DNA of 60,925 nt from NCBI GenBank assembly GCA_032718475.1, contig JAUCBJ010001581.1, positions 1 to 60,925 of the forward strand. Direction: 5' to 3'. Shown in pieces: positions 45,545-57,189 of this stretch (the stretch's first letter is position 1; each line of letters starts with the position of its first letter). The position numbers and the translations under genes were made by a program. The notes beneath the pieces are model-generated. The model searched no databases, was not told the origin of the DNA, and saw only the letters and a program-made list of their open reading frames with translations. The DNA comes from Nemertoderma westbladi. Lineage: Eukaryota; Xenacoelomorpha; Nemertodermatida; Nemertodermatidae.

Positions 45545-46542
45545 CAATTAATACAATTTGAAAAATAATTATGGGGGGGGGGCTCCGACTTGCTAAAAAT
45601 GGTGTTGTTGTTGTATTGGGTGTTGGTGTGCTGTATAATACAACCCTCGTTGATGAACTTCCCGCACGCCCCTTTTGTTATTGAAAAGAGATCTTGCAAT
45701 TTTCATGAACTACAAAAGTTGACAAAAAGTAGAGAAAATTACAGACAAACTTCTGAATAAGAAGCACTTTATACCGTCTGGTCCTCGTTTTATTTTAACT
45801 GTCGCTGATACTCCTGTGGGGCGAGACACGTATGGCGAGCCATCAGCGAACTGATATAATTATACTATGGCCGTTTTTCAAAAGTCGGTGTGTGTGTCGG
45901 AAGCCATAAATGTCGGAAGCCATAATCGAAGTTAATATCTTCAGCTAAATTGTATGGTTGAGTCATTTTGAACGATCTCTCCATGGAAATTAATTGTTTT
46001 GCACCATACGATTAAAGTTATTTTGCACAGAAATTAGATATCTGGAATCCATGTACCCCATTCTATTATAGTTTTTTATTTTTTCAAGTGATTTGCGTTA
46101 ATAAATGTATTTTTAATTGATTTCAACATAATTAACATTGTAAATTCATACGCTGATTCCATTCTCCCCCATAGAGCCTAAGGCATGGCAAGGGCAGCCG
46201 TTCCCAATAATATTTATTGAAGTTTTACATTACTAACATTGCAAGCTAAAGTCTTTGACCAAGCCAGTAGTGCCTAGGCTTAGTACACAAGGACATAGTA
46301 GTCCAGTAGAAGGAATAGTGCTCCTTCAATACATCTCAACAGACATCAATTCATTTGCCTGTGCCTACCAACGCGTGCTCTATAACATAACATATATTCT
46401 TGATTTCCATCACCTCTCACTACAATTATTATTAGTAATTAAAAGTTTCAATTCGGTTTGTCTTTCCGTTATCTGGTTATTCAGTTATTGCATTATTAAT
46501 AAATAAATGTAATAATAATAAATAATGTAATAAATAAATAAA
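45545..46542. other. Intergenic with a repeat-family fragment
   Basis: gtggggcgagacacgtatgg at about 45817 is a short piece resembling the outer end of the CGCTAGAGGG family. No gene is seen. Confidence 0.45.
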
Positions 46543-46806
46543 AGCAGCAGCTTTGTCTAGTGGTGACATTACTGTGCTTCCGATTAGGGAGCCCGAGTTC
46601 GATCCCTAGATGGGCGCAGCACTGTTTGGGCACAGTGCTTTAAATGCTGCAGCCCAGCGCAACCCCGGCCATCATCCTTCAGTGGTCGATAAATGGGAAC
46701 CAAGGCAACTTGGGAAACAGAGTGGAAGGGTTTACTGTGGAAGATATCACCCATGGTGGTGAACAGGCATTCCTTGGCTTAACGAGCCTAAAAGATTCTC
46801 CCATTC
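46543..46806 (+). mobile_element. tRNA-derived SINE, copy 2
   Basis: It is the same element as 15543-15792: A-box ttgtctagtgg, B-box agttcgatccc, the aaatgggaaccaaggcaact body and the aacgagcctaaaagattctc end. It has an extra catcatccttcagtggtcg segment that copy 1 lacks. aataaata runs on both sides hide the target duplication. Confidence 0.88.
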
Positions 46807-46871
46807 AATAAATAAATGTTTTAAAATATATCTTACGAAATATGGTTAATAATTAAAACTTGTCGCTAACA

Positions 46872-47403
46872 TTCTCGCTATGGGGGTTTTAAGGAGTGCT
46901 GATTACATTTCTGATGTCAGTTTTCACGTTTACATAAATCTAGTCTGTCTGTCTGTCGGTCATTCTGTCAGTCAGTCTGTCAAAACATAAAAGAGAATTC
47001 AAATTAACTAACATTCTCGCTATGGGGGTTTTAAGGGGTGCTGATTTCATTTCTGATGTCAGTTTTCAGGTTTACATAAATCTAGTCTGTTTGTTTGTCG
47101 GTCTTTCTGTGAGTCAGTCAGTCTTTCAAAACTTAAAAAAGAATACAAACTAACTAACATTCTCGTTGTGGGGGTTTTAATGGGTGCTGGTTTTATTTCA
47201 GATGTCAGTTTTCACGTTTAAAAAAATCTAGTCTGTCTGGCTGTCGGTCTTTCTGTCAGTCAGTCTGTGAAAACTTAAGAAAGTATACTAACTAACCAAC
47301 ATTCTCGCTATGGGGGTTTTAAGGGTTGCTGATTTCATTTCTGATGTCAGTTTACACGTTTACATAAATCTAGTCTGTCTGTCTGTCAGTCTCTCTGTCA
47401 GTC
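46872..47403 (+). repeat. ~140 bp tandem repeat, four copies
   Basis: Each unit starts acattctcgctatgggggtt, continues tttctgatgtcagttttca and ends in a (GTCT)n-like tract tagtctgtctgtctg. Diverged relatives occur at about 58800 and 60480-60770. Confidence 0.85.
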
Positions 47404-47589
47404 TGAACTACTGTACTGTGGTTGGCATTACTGCATTACGCCATATACCTAACACTAATAATACAGTCTACAATACAGCCTATCTACAGTACAGAATGGA
47501 TTTTTTGCCATGAAGAGCAATAAATGTCATTAATACTATCCACCAGTATACCTACTCCAAGAGCCTTCCAATAAAACATGTATTCCAGC

Positions 47590-47644
47590 ATGACGTCCAC
47601 TGCACGTCTTCGGGCTGTCCATGGTGACGTGCAGTGGACATCAT
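47590..47644. repeat. 19 bp-arm hairpin
   Basis: Arms atgacgtccactgcacgtc (47590-47608) and gacgtgcagtggacatcat (47626-47644) pair with one mismatch around a 17 nt loop. Confidence 0.8.
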
Positions 47645-47721
47645 AGGCTCTAAGGGGTTAAGCAACACGGGCCCTACTTCGCCCTGTCGACACCCCAGCC
47701 ATTTTTTACCAATCCTATTTT

Positions 47722-47997
47722 AGAGTTTTTTAATTTTTTTGGTATTGGTGAAAGTTCTACAACATTAGTAGATATGTTTTTTATGATAGCTAGTGTTTTT
47801 TTGCTAGCTAGTATTTTTTGAAATTATAAAAAATGTGAAAGTCCATGATATTTCAGGTTAAACTGTTGAAGAATATATTAATGACCAAAATAATTTCCAA
47901 AAATTACTAGCTAGTAAAAAATACTAGCTATATACCATAAAAAATCTACTAAGGTTCTAGAACATTCACAATATTATAAAAAAGCACTCAAAATCAC
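47722..47997. repeat. Imperfect inverted repeat, ~95 bp arms
   Basis: Left-arm phrases ggtgaaagttctacaacatt, tagtagat and tagctagtattttt recur inverted on the right (aaaaatactagctat, atctacta, ggttctagaacattcac). It is a probable small foldback element. Confidence 0.65.
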
Positions 47998-48011
47998 AAA
48001 AAAATAAAGGT

Positions 48012-49015
48012 TAAAAAACTCATTCGGGACCCTTTTGCTTAAGGAGTCAAAATTGTAGAACAAATTCCCGAAGTTTGCGACGTTTGCGAAATTCGCGAAG
48101 AATCCGTCAGTTTCTGTGCCCTAATGGTTTCGTGACGAAACAATCAAATCTTACACACTTAACACACACGAACTAATTTAATGTGTGTATTAGTATGCCT
48201 GAATAATTAAATAGAAATTAAATTAATGAACGCTATTTCAACATGAAATCTACGGAATCAATACACAACACACGCACACTACTGAATTTAAAAATTTATA
48301 TAGATTGCAACTTATATTTGGCTACCTTTTAGGCCTAATGGGTGACTAATTTAATTATTCACCCCTATATATTTGACAATTATTTGTAGCCTTTTTAATT
48401 TGTGCCTCTAATTGAATCAAACATTAAACTAAAATATATGTCACAATATTGGTCTGTCGGTAGCTGATCAATGAATCTCTCATAAATTTGTTATTTAGTC
48501 GCTGCTCAGTCGTTGAACATTTGAACACGTGCTGCTCGAAGACCCCACAACGTGTAATAAACGCACTCTTTTTAAAAAAGAAAAGTGATATTTTTCGCAA
48601 AAGTATGCTTAATTGGTTATTTTTGTTTGTTTATTTAAATTAATATTTAAAAAAAATGTACATATTTCATTGTCATTGCATGTCAAACCGTGAAAAAAAG
48701 TCAAATTTTAAAATAAAAACTTATTGCACGAGGAAACTTTACAAAGTTATCACCAGAATATCTACCGCATTGTTTAATCTCCAATGCACTAACTATCAAC
48801 AATCTCAATAATTTTCATGTACTTCGCTCGCTCCCCTCGCTCTGTACGTAACTCTTTTCACACAACATATTTTTCTTGATCAAGTGAAGACCCAGGCGTT
48901 ATTTTATTAAATTTCCTGTTCCGGACGGAATTTTCCGGCAGTTGAAATTCCTGTTCCGGTACATCCCTAAATTCGAAACAGGAGGGCGGGCGAGGTAACT
49001 TGACACAAATCGGGT
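48012..49015. other. Intergenic, no gene seen
   Basis: It contains one copy of the cacgtgctgctcgaag motif at 48526-48541. A hAT-like terminal fragment (ccggtacatcccta, about 48955-48970) is also present. Confidence 0.45.
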
Positions 49016-49032
49016 GGGGGGGGGGGGGGGGG
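49016..49032. repeat. G17 homopolymer
   Basis: The run sits directly left of the 13 bp array. Length should be treated with care, since such runs are prone to sequencing error. Confidence 0.85.
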
Positions 49033-49585
49033 TTGGTACAGTGGCACGTTACAGTGGCACGTTACAGTGGCACGTTACAGTGGCACGTTACAGTGGCACG
49101 TTACAGTGGCACGTTACAGTGGCACGCTACAGTGGTACGTTACAGTGGCACGTTACAGTGGCACGTTACAGTGATGAGCTACAGGGGCACGTTACAGTAG
49201 CACGTTACAGTGGCACGTTACAGTGGCACGTTACAAAGGCACGTTACAGTGGTACGTTACAGTGGCACGTTACAGTGGCACGTTACAATGGCACGTTACA
49301 ATGGCACGCTACAGTGTCACGTTACAGTGGCACGTTACAGTGGCACGCTACAGTGGCACGCTACAGTGGCACGTTACAGTGACACGTTACAGTGGCACGT
49401 TACAGTGGCAAGTTACCGTGGCACGTTATTCTAGCGCGTTACAGTGGCACATTACAGTGGCACGTTACAGTGGCACGCTACAGTGGCACGTTACAGTGGC
49501 ACGTTACAGTGACAAGTTACAGTGGCACGCTACAATGGCACGTTGCAGTGGCACGCTACAGTTGCACGTTACAGTGGCACGTTAG
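49033..49585. repeat. 13 bp minisatellite cacgttacagtgg
   Basis: About 42 copies are present with common variants (cacgctacag, acaatggc, gatgagctacagggg). All forward frames stay open and give a false repeated RYSGTLQWHVTVA-like protein. Confidence 0.95.
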
Positions 49586-49643
49586 TCTAACCAAATCCAT
49601 AAACGAAAGTCGATATAACAGGATGCAGTTTTATTTTTGGGAA

Positions 49644-49757
49644 TAATGTACCTTTATCTCACTTCGGTGCCTCGTTTCAATATTTCACTCACTCGCTCCG
49701 CTCGTTCGTGTAAATATTAACACTTGGGACCGGCGTGAGATAAAGTCTTACATTATA
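49644..49757. repeat. Small foldback sequence
   Basis: gtacctttatctcac at the left and gtgagataaagtcttac at the right pair across about 80 bp containing gctccgctcgttcg. Confidence 0.6.
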
Positions 49758-50046
49758 CACAATATAATAAAATAAATAGTTATATATATTTGCTTTTGAT
49801 GTCGGTTGCATAAATGTTTACTTAGAGCGGGGCTTCTTTAATAAAAACATTATAGAACAACATTCAATTAATTCATTAGACTTTTGCAAAAGTTAAGACA
49901 CGTTGTGGCGGAACATGGCCAACTCTAAATTACCAAAACGAACTGATTTCTCTAGATAAATAACCCATCCACCAAATAATAAACACGTAAATAATATACA
50001 ACAATATAGCACCACAGTTGTTTAAATAAAGCTAGATAGGTGGCGA

Positions 50047-50300
50047 TTAGGAATGTTTAGGTTTAATATCGAGTAAGCAATTGCAACCACAGCCTGTAGG
50101 GCAGTAATTATGAGCGGCGAACCAATTAGTCATGTGTTTGGAGTGGCCGCCATGGAAACAAGCCGTGCAGAAGATGTAGGAGCCACGCACGGGGAAACGA
50201 CATATTGCGCACCTGTAGGCGAACGTCTTACAGCGACGACAGTAGTGGGCAGTAGGAGTGTCACAATGGGAGCATAAGAAACGTGAGGGATACATAGTAT
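50047..50300 (-). CDS. WDR59: WDR59, last coding exon (C-terminal zinc domain)
   Basis: WDR59 is a subunit of GATOR2, which relieves GATOR1 inhibition of mTORC1 at the lysosome. This exon encodes the C-terminal RING/zinc-ribbon-like domain: CSHC, then HYCRRC, CAICRFPVRGS, FCTAC, HGGHSKHM and CPTGCGCNCLL. These are in the same order as in vertebrate WDR59, which also ends right after the CPTGCGC.CLL motif. A good acceptor (cctttttccacag) lies directly before position 50300 on the minus strand. The first two bases complete a codon started in the exon at 56298-56440, giving Asp then TMYPSRFLCSHC. The stop is at 50049-50047. The preceding intron is 5,997 nt and almost entirely the 20 bp minisatellite. 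Confidence 0.92.
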
Positions 50301-50368
50301 CTGTGGAAAAAGGCATTTATACTAAATTCATATAATAAAACAATGGTAGAAAAATCGTCAACAAGTCC

Positions 50369-53300
50369 CCTACAAACCTGGCCTTTTTTCTACAAACCTG
50401 GCCTTTCTTCTACAAACCTGGCCTTTCATCTACAAACCTGTGGCCTTTCATCTACAAACCTGGCCTTTCTTCTACAAACCTGGCCTTTCATCTACAAACC
50501 TGGCCTTTCATCTACAAACCTGGCCTTTCATCTACAAACCTGACCTTTCTTCTATAAACCTGGCCTTTCATCTACAAACCTGGCCTTTCATCTACAAACC
50601 TGACCTTTCATCGACAAACCTGGCCTTTTTTCTACAAACCTGGCCTTTCTTCTACAAACCTGGCCTTTCTTCTACAAACCTGGCCTTTCATCTACAAACC
50701 TGGCCTTTCTTCTACAAACCTGGCCTTTCTTTTACAAACCTGGCCTTTCATCTACAAACCTGGCCTTTCTTCTACAAACCTGACCTTTCTTCTACAAACC
50801 TGGCCTTTCTTCTACTAACCTGGCCTTTCTTCTACAAACGTGGCCTTTCATCTACAAACCTGGCCTTTCATCTACAAACCTGGCCTTTCTTCTACAAACC
50901 TGGCCTTTCATCTACAAACCTGGCCTTTCATCTACAAACCTGGCATTTCATCTACAAACCTGGCCTTTCATCTACAAGCCTGGCCTTTCTTCTACAAACC
51001 TGGCCTTTCTTCTACTAACCTGGCCTTTCTTCTACAAACCTGGCCTTTCATCTACAAACCTGGCCTTTCATCTACAAACCTGACCTTTCTTCTATAAACC
51101 TGGCCTTTCATCTACAAACCTGGCCTTTCATCTACAAACCTGACCTTTCATCGACAAACCTGGCCTTTTTTCTACAAACCTGGCCTTTCTTCTACAAACC
51201 TGGCCTTTCTTCTACAAACCTGGCCTTTCATCTACAAACCTGGCCTTTCTTCTACAAACCTGGCCTTTCTTCTACAAACCTGGCCTTTCATCTACAAACC
51301 TGGCCTTTCTTCTACAAACCTGACCTTTCTTCTACAAACCTGGCCTTTCTTCTACTAACCTGGCCTTTCTTCTACAAACGTGGCCTTTCATCTACAAACC
51401 TGGCCTTTCATCTACAAACCTGGCCTTTCTTCTACAAACCTGGCCTTTCATCTACAAACCTGGCCTTTCATCTACAAACCTGGCATTTCATCTACAAACC
51501 TGGCCTTTCATCTACAAGCCTGGCCTTTCTTCTACAAACCTGGCCTTTCTTCTACTAACCTGGCCTTTCTTCTACAAACCTGGCCTTTCATCTACAAACC
51601 TGGCCTTTCATCTACAAACCTGGCCTTTCTTCTACAAACCTGGCCTTTCATCTACAAACCTGGCCTTTCATCTACAAACCTGGCCTTTCATCTACAAACC
51701 TGGCCTTTCATCTACAAACCTGGCCTTTCATCTACAAACCTGGCCTTTCTTCTACAAACCTGGCCTTTCATCTACAAACCTGGCCTTTCATCTACAAACC
51801 TGGCCTTTCATCTACAAACCTGACCTTTCATCGACAAACCTGGCCTTCCATCTACAAACCTGGCCTTTCATCTACAAACGTGGCCTTTCATCTACAAACC
51901 TGGCCTTTCATCTACAAACCTGACCTTTCATCTACAAACCTGGCCTTTCTTCTACAAACCTGGCATTTCTTCTACAAACCTGGCCTTTCATCTACAAACC
52001 TTGCCTTTCATCTACAAACCTGGCCTTTCATCTGCAAACCTGGCCTTTCATCTACAAACATTGCCTTTCTTCTACAAACCTTGCCTTTCATCTACAAACC
52101 TGGCCTTTCTTCTACAAACCTGGCCTTTCATCTACAAACCTGGCCTTTCTTCGACAAACTTGGCCTTTCATCTACAAACCTGGCCTTTCATCTACAAACC
52201 TGACCTTTCATCTACAAACTTGGCTTTTCTTCTACAAAACTGGCCTTTTATCTACAAACCTGGCCTTTCTTCTACAAACCTGGCCTTTCTTCTACAAACC
52301 TGGCCTTTCCTCTACAAACCTGGCCTTTCTTATACAAGCCTGGCCTTTCATCTACAAACCTGGCCTTTCTTCTACAAACTTGGCCTTTCATCTACAAACC
52401 TTGCCTTTCTTCTACAAACCTGGCCTTCATCTACAAACTTGGCCTTTCATCTACAAACCTGGCCTTTCATCTACAAACTTGGCCTTTCATCTACAAACTT
52501 GGCCTTTCTTCTACAAACCTGGCCTTTCATCTACAAACCTGGCCTTTCTTCTACAAACCTAGCCTTTCTTCTACAAACCTTGCCTTTCTTCTACAAACCT
52601 TGCCTTTCTTCTACAAACCTTGCCTTTCATCTACAAACCTTGCCTTTCTTCTACAAACCTTGCCTTTCATCTACAAACCTGGCCTTTCTTCTACAAACCT
52701 TGCCTTTCATCTACAAACCTTGCCTTTCATCTACAAACCTGGCCTTTCTTCTACAAACCTGGCCTTTCATCTACAAACCTGGCCTTTCTTCTACAAACCT
52801 TGCCTTTCATCTACAAACCTGGCCTTTCTTCTACAAACCTTGCCTTTCATCTACAAACCTTGCCTTTCATCTACAAACCTGGCCTTTCTTCTACAAACCT
52901 GGCCTTTCATCTACAAACCTGGCCTTTCTTCTACAAACCTGGCCTTTAATCTACGAACCCGGCCTTTCTTCTACAAACCTGGCCTTTCTTCTAAAAACCT
53001 GGCCTTTCTTCTACTAACCTTGCCTTTCATCTACAAACCTGGCCTTTCTTCTACTAACCTTGCCTTTCATCTACAAACCTTGCCTTTCTTCTACAAACCT
53101 TGCCTTTCTTCTACAAACCTTGCCTTTCATCTACAAACCTGGCCTTTCTTCTACAAACCTGGCCTTTCATCTACAAACCTGGCCTTTCTTCTACAAACCT
53201 GGCCTTTCATCTACAAACCTGGCCTTTCTTCTACAAACCTGGCCTTTCTTCTACAAACCTGGCCTTTCTTTTACAAACCTGGCCTTTCATCTACAAACCT

Positions 53301-56230
53301 GACCTTTCATCTACAAACATGGCCTTTCTTCTACAAAGCTGGCCTTTCATCTACAAACCTGGCCTTTCTTCTACAAACCTGGCCTTTCTTCTACAAACCT
53401 GGCCTTTCATCTACAAATCTGGCCTTTCATCTACAAACCTGACCTTTCATCGACAAACCTGGCCTTTCATCTACAAACCTGGCCTTTCATCTGCAAACCT
53501 GGCCTTTCATCTACAAACATTGCCTTTCTTCTACAAACCTTGCCTTTCATCTACAAACCTGGCCTTTCTTCTACAAACCTGGCCTTTCATCTACAAACCT
53601 GGCCTTTCTTCTACAAACTTGGCCTTTCATCTACAAACCTGGCCTTTCATCTACAAACCTGACCTTTCATCTACAAACTTGGCTTTTCTTCTACAAAACT
53701 GGCCTTTTATCTACAAACCTGGCCTTTCTTCTACAAACCTGGCCTTTCTTCTACAAACCTGGCCTTTCCTCTACAAACCTGGCCTTTCTTATACAAACCT
53801 GGCCTTTCATCTACAAACCTGGCCTTTCTTCTACAAACTTGGCCTTTCATCTACAAACCTTGCCTTTCTTCTACAAACCTGGCCTTCATCTACAAACTTG
53901 GCCTTTCATCTACAAACCTGGCCTTTCATCTACAAACTTGGCCTTTCATCTACAAACTTGGCCTTTCTTCTACAAACCTGGCCTTTCATCTACAAACCTG
54001 GCCTTTCTTCTACAAACCTAGCCTTTCTTCTACAAACCTTGCCTTTCTTCTACAAACCTTGCCTTTCTTCTACAAACCTTGCCTTTCATCTACAAACCTT
54101 GCCTTTCTTCTACAAACCTTGCCTTTCATCTACAAACCTGGCCTTTCTTCTACAAACCTTGCCTTTCATCTACAAACCTTGCCTTTCATCTACAAACCTG
54201 GCCTTTCTTCTACAAACCTGGCCTTTCATCTACAAACCTGGCCTTTCTTCTACAAACCTGGCCTTTAATCTACGAACCTGGCCTTTCTTCTACAAACCTG
54301 GCCTTTCTTCTACAAACCTGGCCTTTCTTCTACTAACCTTGCCTTTCATCTACAAACCTGGCCTTTCTTCTACTAACCTTGCCTTTCATCTACAAACCTT
54401 GCCTTTCTTCTACAAACCTTGCCTTTCTTCTACAAACCTTGCCTTTCATCTACAAACCTGGCCTTTCTTCTACAAACCTGGCCTTTCATCTACAAACCTG
54501 GCCTTTCTTCTACAAACCTGGCCTTTCATCTACAAACCTGGCCTTTCTTCTACAAACCTGGCCTTTCTTCTACAAACCTGGCCTTTCTTTTACAAACCTG
54601 GCCTTTCATCTACAAACCTGACCTTTCATCTACAAACATGGCCTTTCTTCTACAAAGCTGGCCTTTCATCTACAAACCTGGCCTTTCTTCTACAAACCTG
54701 GCCTTTCTTCTACAAACCTGGCCTTTCATCTACAAACCTGGCCTTTCATCTACAAACCTGACCTTTCATCGACAAACCTGGCCTTTCATCTACAAACCTG
54801 GCCTTTCATCTACAAACCTGGCCTTTCATCTACAAACCTGGCCTTTCATCTACAAACCTGACCTTTCATCTACAAACCTGGCCTTTCATCTGCAAACCTG
54901 GCCTTTCATCTACAAACCTTGCCTTTCTTCTACAAACCTGGCCTTTCATCTAAAAACCTGGCCTTTCATCTACAAACCTTGCCTTTCTTCTACAAACCTG
55001 GCCTTTCATCTAAAAACCTGGCCTTTTATCTACAAACCTGGCCTTTCATCTACAAACCTTGCCTTTCATCTACAAACCTTGCCTTTCATCTACAAACCTG
55101 GCCTTTCTTCTACAAACCTGGCCTTTCATCTACAAACCTAGCCTTTCTTCTACAAACTTGGCCTTTCATCTACAAACCTGGCCTTTCATCTACAAACCTG
55201 GCCTTTCATCTACAAACATGGCCTTTCTTCTACAAAACTGGCCTTTCATCTACAAACCTGGCCTTTCTTCTACAAACCTGGCCTTTCTTCTACAAACCTG
55301 GCCTTTCCTCTACAAACCTGGCCTTTCTTATACAAACCTGGCCTTTCATCTACAAACCTGGCCTTTCTTCTACAAACTTGGCCTTTCATCTACAAACCTT
55401 GCCTTTCTTCTACAAACCTGGCCTTCATCTACAAACTTGGCCTTTCATCTACAAACCTGGCCTTTCATCTACAAACTTGGCCTTTCATCTACAAACTTGG
55501 CCTTTCTTCTACAAACCTGGCCTTTCATCTACAAACCTGGCCTTTCTTCTACAAACTTGGCCTTTCATCTACAAACCTGGCCTTTCTTCTACTAACCTTG
55601 CCTTTCATCTACAAACCTGGCCTTTCTTCTACTAACCTTGCCTTTCATCTACAAACCTTGCCTTTCTTCTACAAACCTTGTCTTTCTTCTACAAACCTTG
55701 CCTTTCATCTACAAACCTGGCATTTCTTCTACAAACCTGGCCTTTCATCTACAAACCTGGCCTTTCTTCTACAAACCTGGCCTTTCATCTACAAACCTGG
55801 CCTTTCTTCTACAAACCTGGCCTTTCATCTACAAACCTGGCCTTTCTTCTACAAACCTGGCCTTTCTTTTACAAACCTGGCCTTTCATCTACAAACATGA
55901 CCTTTCATCTACAAACATGGCCTTTCTTCTACAAAGCTGGCCTTTCATCTACAAACCTGGCCTTTCTTCTACAAACCTGGCCTTTCTTCTACAAACCTGG
56001 CCTTTCATCTACAAACCTGGCCTTTCTTCTACAACCTTGCCTTTCTTCTACAAACCTGGCCTTTCTTCTACAAACCTGGCCTTTCATCTACAAACTTGGC
56101 CTTTCATCTACAAACCTGGCCTTTCATCTACAAACCTGGCCTTTCTTCTACAAACTTGGCCTTTCATCTACAAACCTGGCCTTTCATCTACAAACCTGGC
56201 CTTTCTTCTACTAACTTTACCTTTCTCCTA
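50369..56230. repeat. 20 bp minisatellite filling a WDR59 intron, ~290 copies
   Basis: The plus-strand unit is ctacaaacctggcctttcat, with tcttct/tcatct and ggcc/tgcc variants. On the WDR59 sense (minus) strand each unit reads ...ccag|gtttgtaga, a 5'-splice-site-like sequence. Blocks of about 540 bp (for example 50541 and 51081) and about 1,459 bp (52032 and 53491; the rare 19 bp unit at 52422 and 53881) are duplicated, so the array grew partly by large block copies. Long plus-strand open frames are artefacts of a repeat lacking stops. Confidence 0.96.
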
Positions 56231-56297
56231 TCAACTTTTCTTTCTCTTCTACAAACCTTATCTTCTCTTCTGGAAACCTCGCTGTATTTCTACGAAC

Positions 56298-56440
56298 CTT
56301 GCAGTTTATCACGCTCTAATGGTCGACATAGTTGTTTCATTATTAATGCCCGAGCTTCCAATAAATTCCAATTGTATAGAATATCTGAGTAATCACGTTT
56401 ATACCCATCGTAGATATGCAAACATTTCGGATCTAATAAA
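56298..56440 (-). CDS. WDR59: WDR59, penultimate exon
   Basis: The exon encodes LLDPKCLHIYDGYKRD, SDILYNW and ALIMKQLC. It aligns with the conserved segment just before the zinc domain in WDR59 (LLDP...F.K.Y..ILY.W.L...R...LK). The acceptor tttttatattgtag precedes 56440. The exon starts with T, completing the codon left open by the upstream exon (GG+T). The donor is aag|gttcgt at 56298/56297, leaving one G that joins AT of the last exon. The reading would stop seven bases past the donor if the intron were retained. It is short and easily missed because it adjoins the minisatellite. Confidence 0.85.
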
Positions 56441-56833
56441 CTACAATATAAAAATAAACTACAGCAGCTAAAACCGAAGTTGTAATATTGCCATTATTAT
56501 TACGACACATACTATACGACTATACGACTAGGCCTACCCGAGAGTAATTTCTGCAAAATAGTTTACTATTATATAAATGTTTTCACGACTTTATTGAATT
56601 TTCATATTCTGTTCCATAGTTTAGCCCGTATCTGATTATGGGGTGGGTTTGAATGATTTATCTTTCTTTAGCCCTGGAAATGTTGCATCATTGTAATTAG
56701 TAAACTTAGAACAGTATTGTTTTGCACGTTTTCAGCTTATTTTACAGTTTACTGAAACCAAAATAAATAGATCACCACAAATCATTACATTATTTAAAGA
56801 TTGTTACGTCATTAAATATGTAGCTTCACCAAC

Positions 56834-57189
56834 CCGGTATAATCGGTTTCATCTATAAAGGTTTCCCCTCGGTCAGGGATACTCGTGGAAATGGGAGACA
56901 CTGAGAAAATTTCAACAACAGAGCGCTCGGTGTCCTGCCAGCTGCCAGTAGAGTCACCTATAGTAGCCGTGCTGCTCCTGGGCGGGGTCGCCGAAGGGTC
57001 AGAGGTCATGTAGGTGGGGACGCTGCTGGATTGGGTAAGTCGGGAGTAGTGTCTGCCCGAGGAGCCGAAACGCTGGGGGTAGACAGGGGTCAGCGTGGAG
57101 GTGGTGTCTGCGACGTCCATAGTCAGGGGTGGCGCCAAGATGCAGCACAGTAGCGCCAAAGTCTGAATGTCGTTACATCTCTTTAAATG
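56834..57189 (-). CDS. WDR59: WDR59, upstream exon with Ser/Thr-rich linker
   Basis: The exon begins HLKRCNDIQTLALLCCIL, the end of the helical repeat region (vertebrate WDR59 has a similar ..RDVQTLA.LC.). It then runs about 95 residues of low-complexity Ser/Thr/Pro linker, a poorly conserved part in the family. The acceptor is gatttcag before 57189. The donor is inferred after GG at 56834 (gttggt). This non-ideal donor is chosen because only it keeps phase with the exon at 56440; a better-looking gtgaag three bases on would break the frame. Confidence 0.75.

Noticed and set aside
50440-56214. Very long plus-strand open frames (up to 553 codons) with a repeating LAFHLQTWPFFYKPGLSST pattern
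   Set aside because: They are translations of a 20 bp minisatellite without stop codons, open in all three forward frames, and lie in an intron of WDR59 on the other strand.
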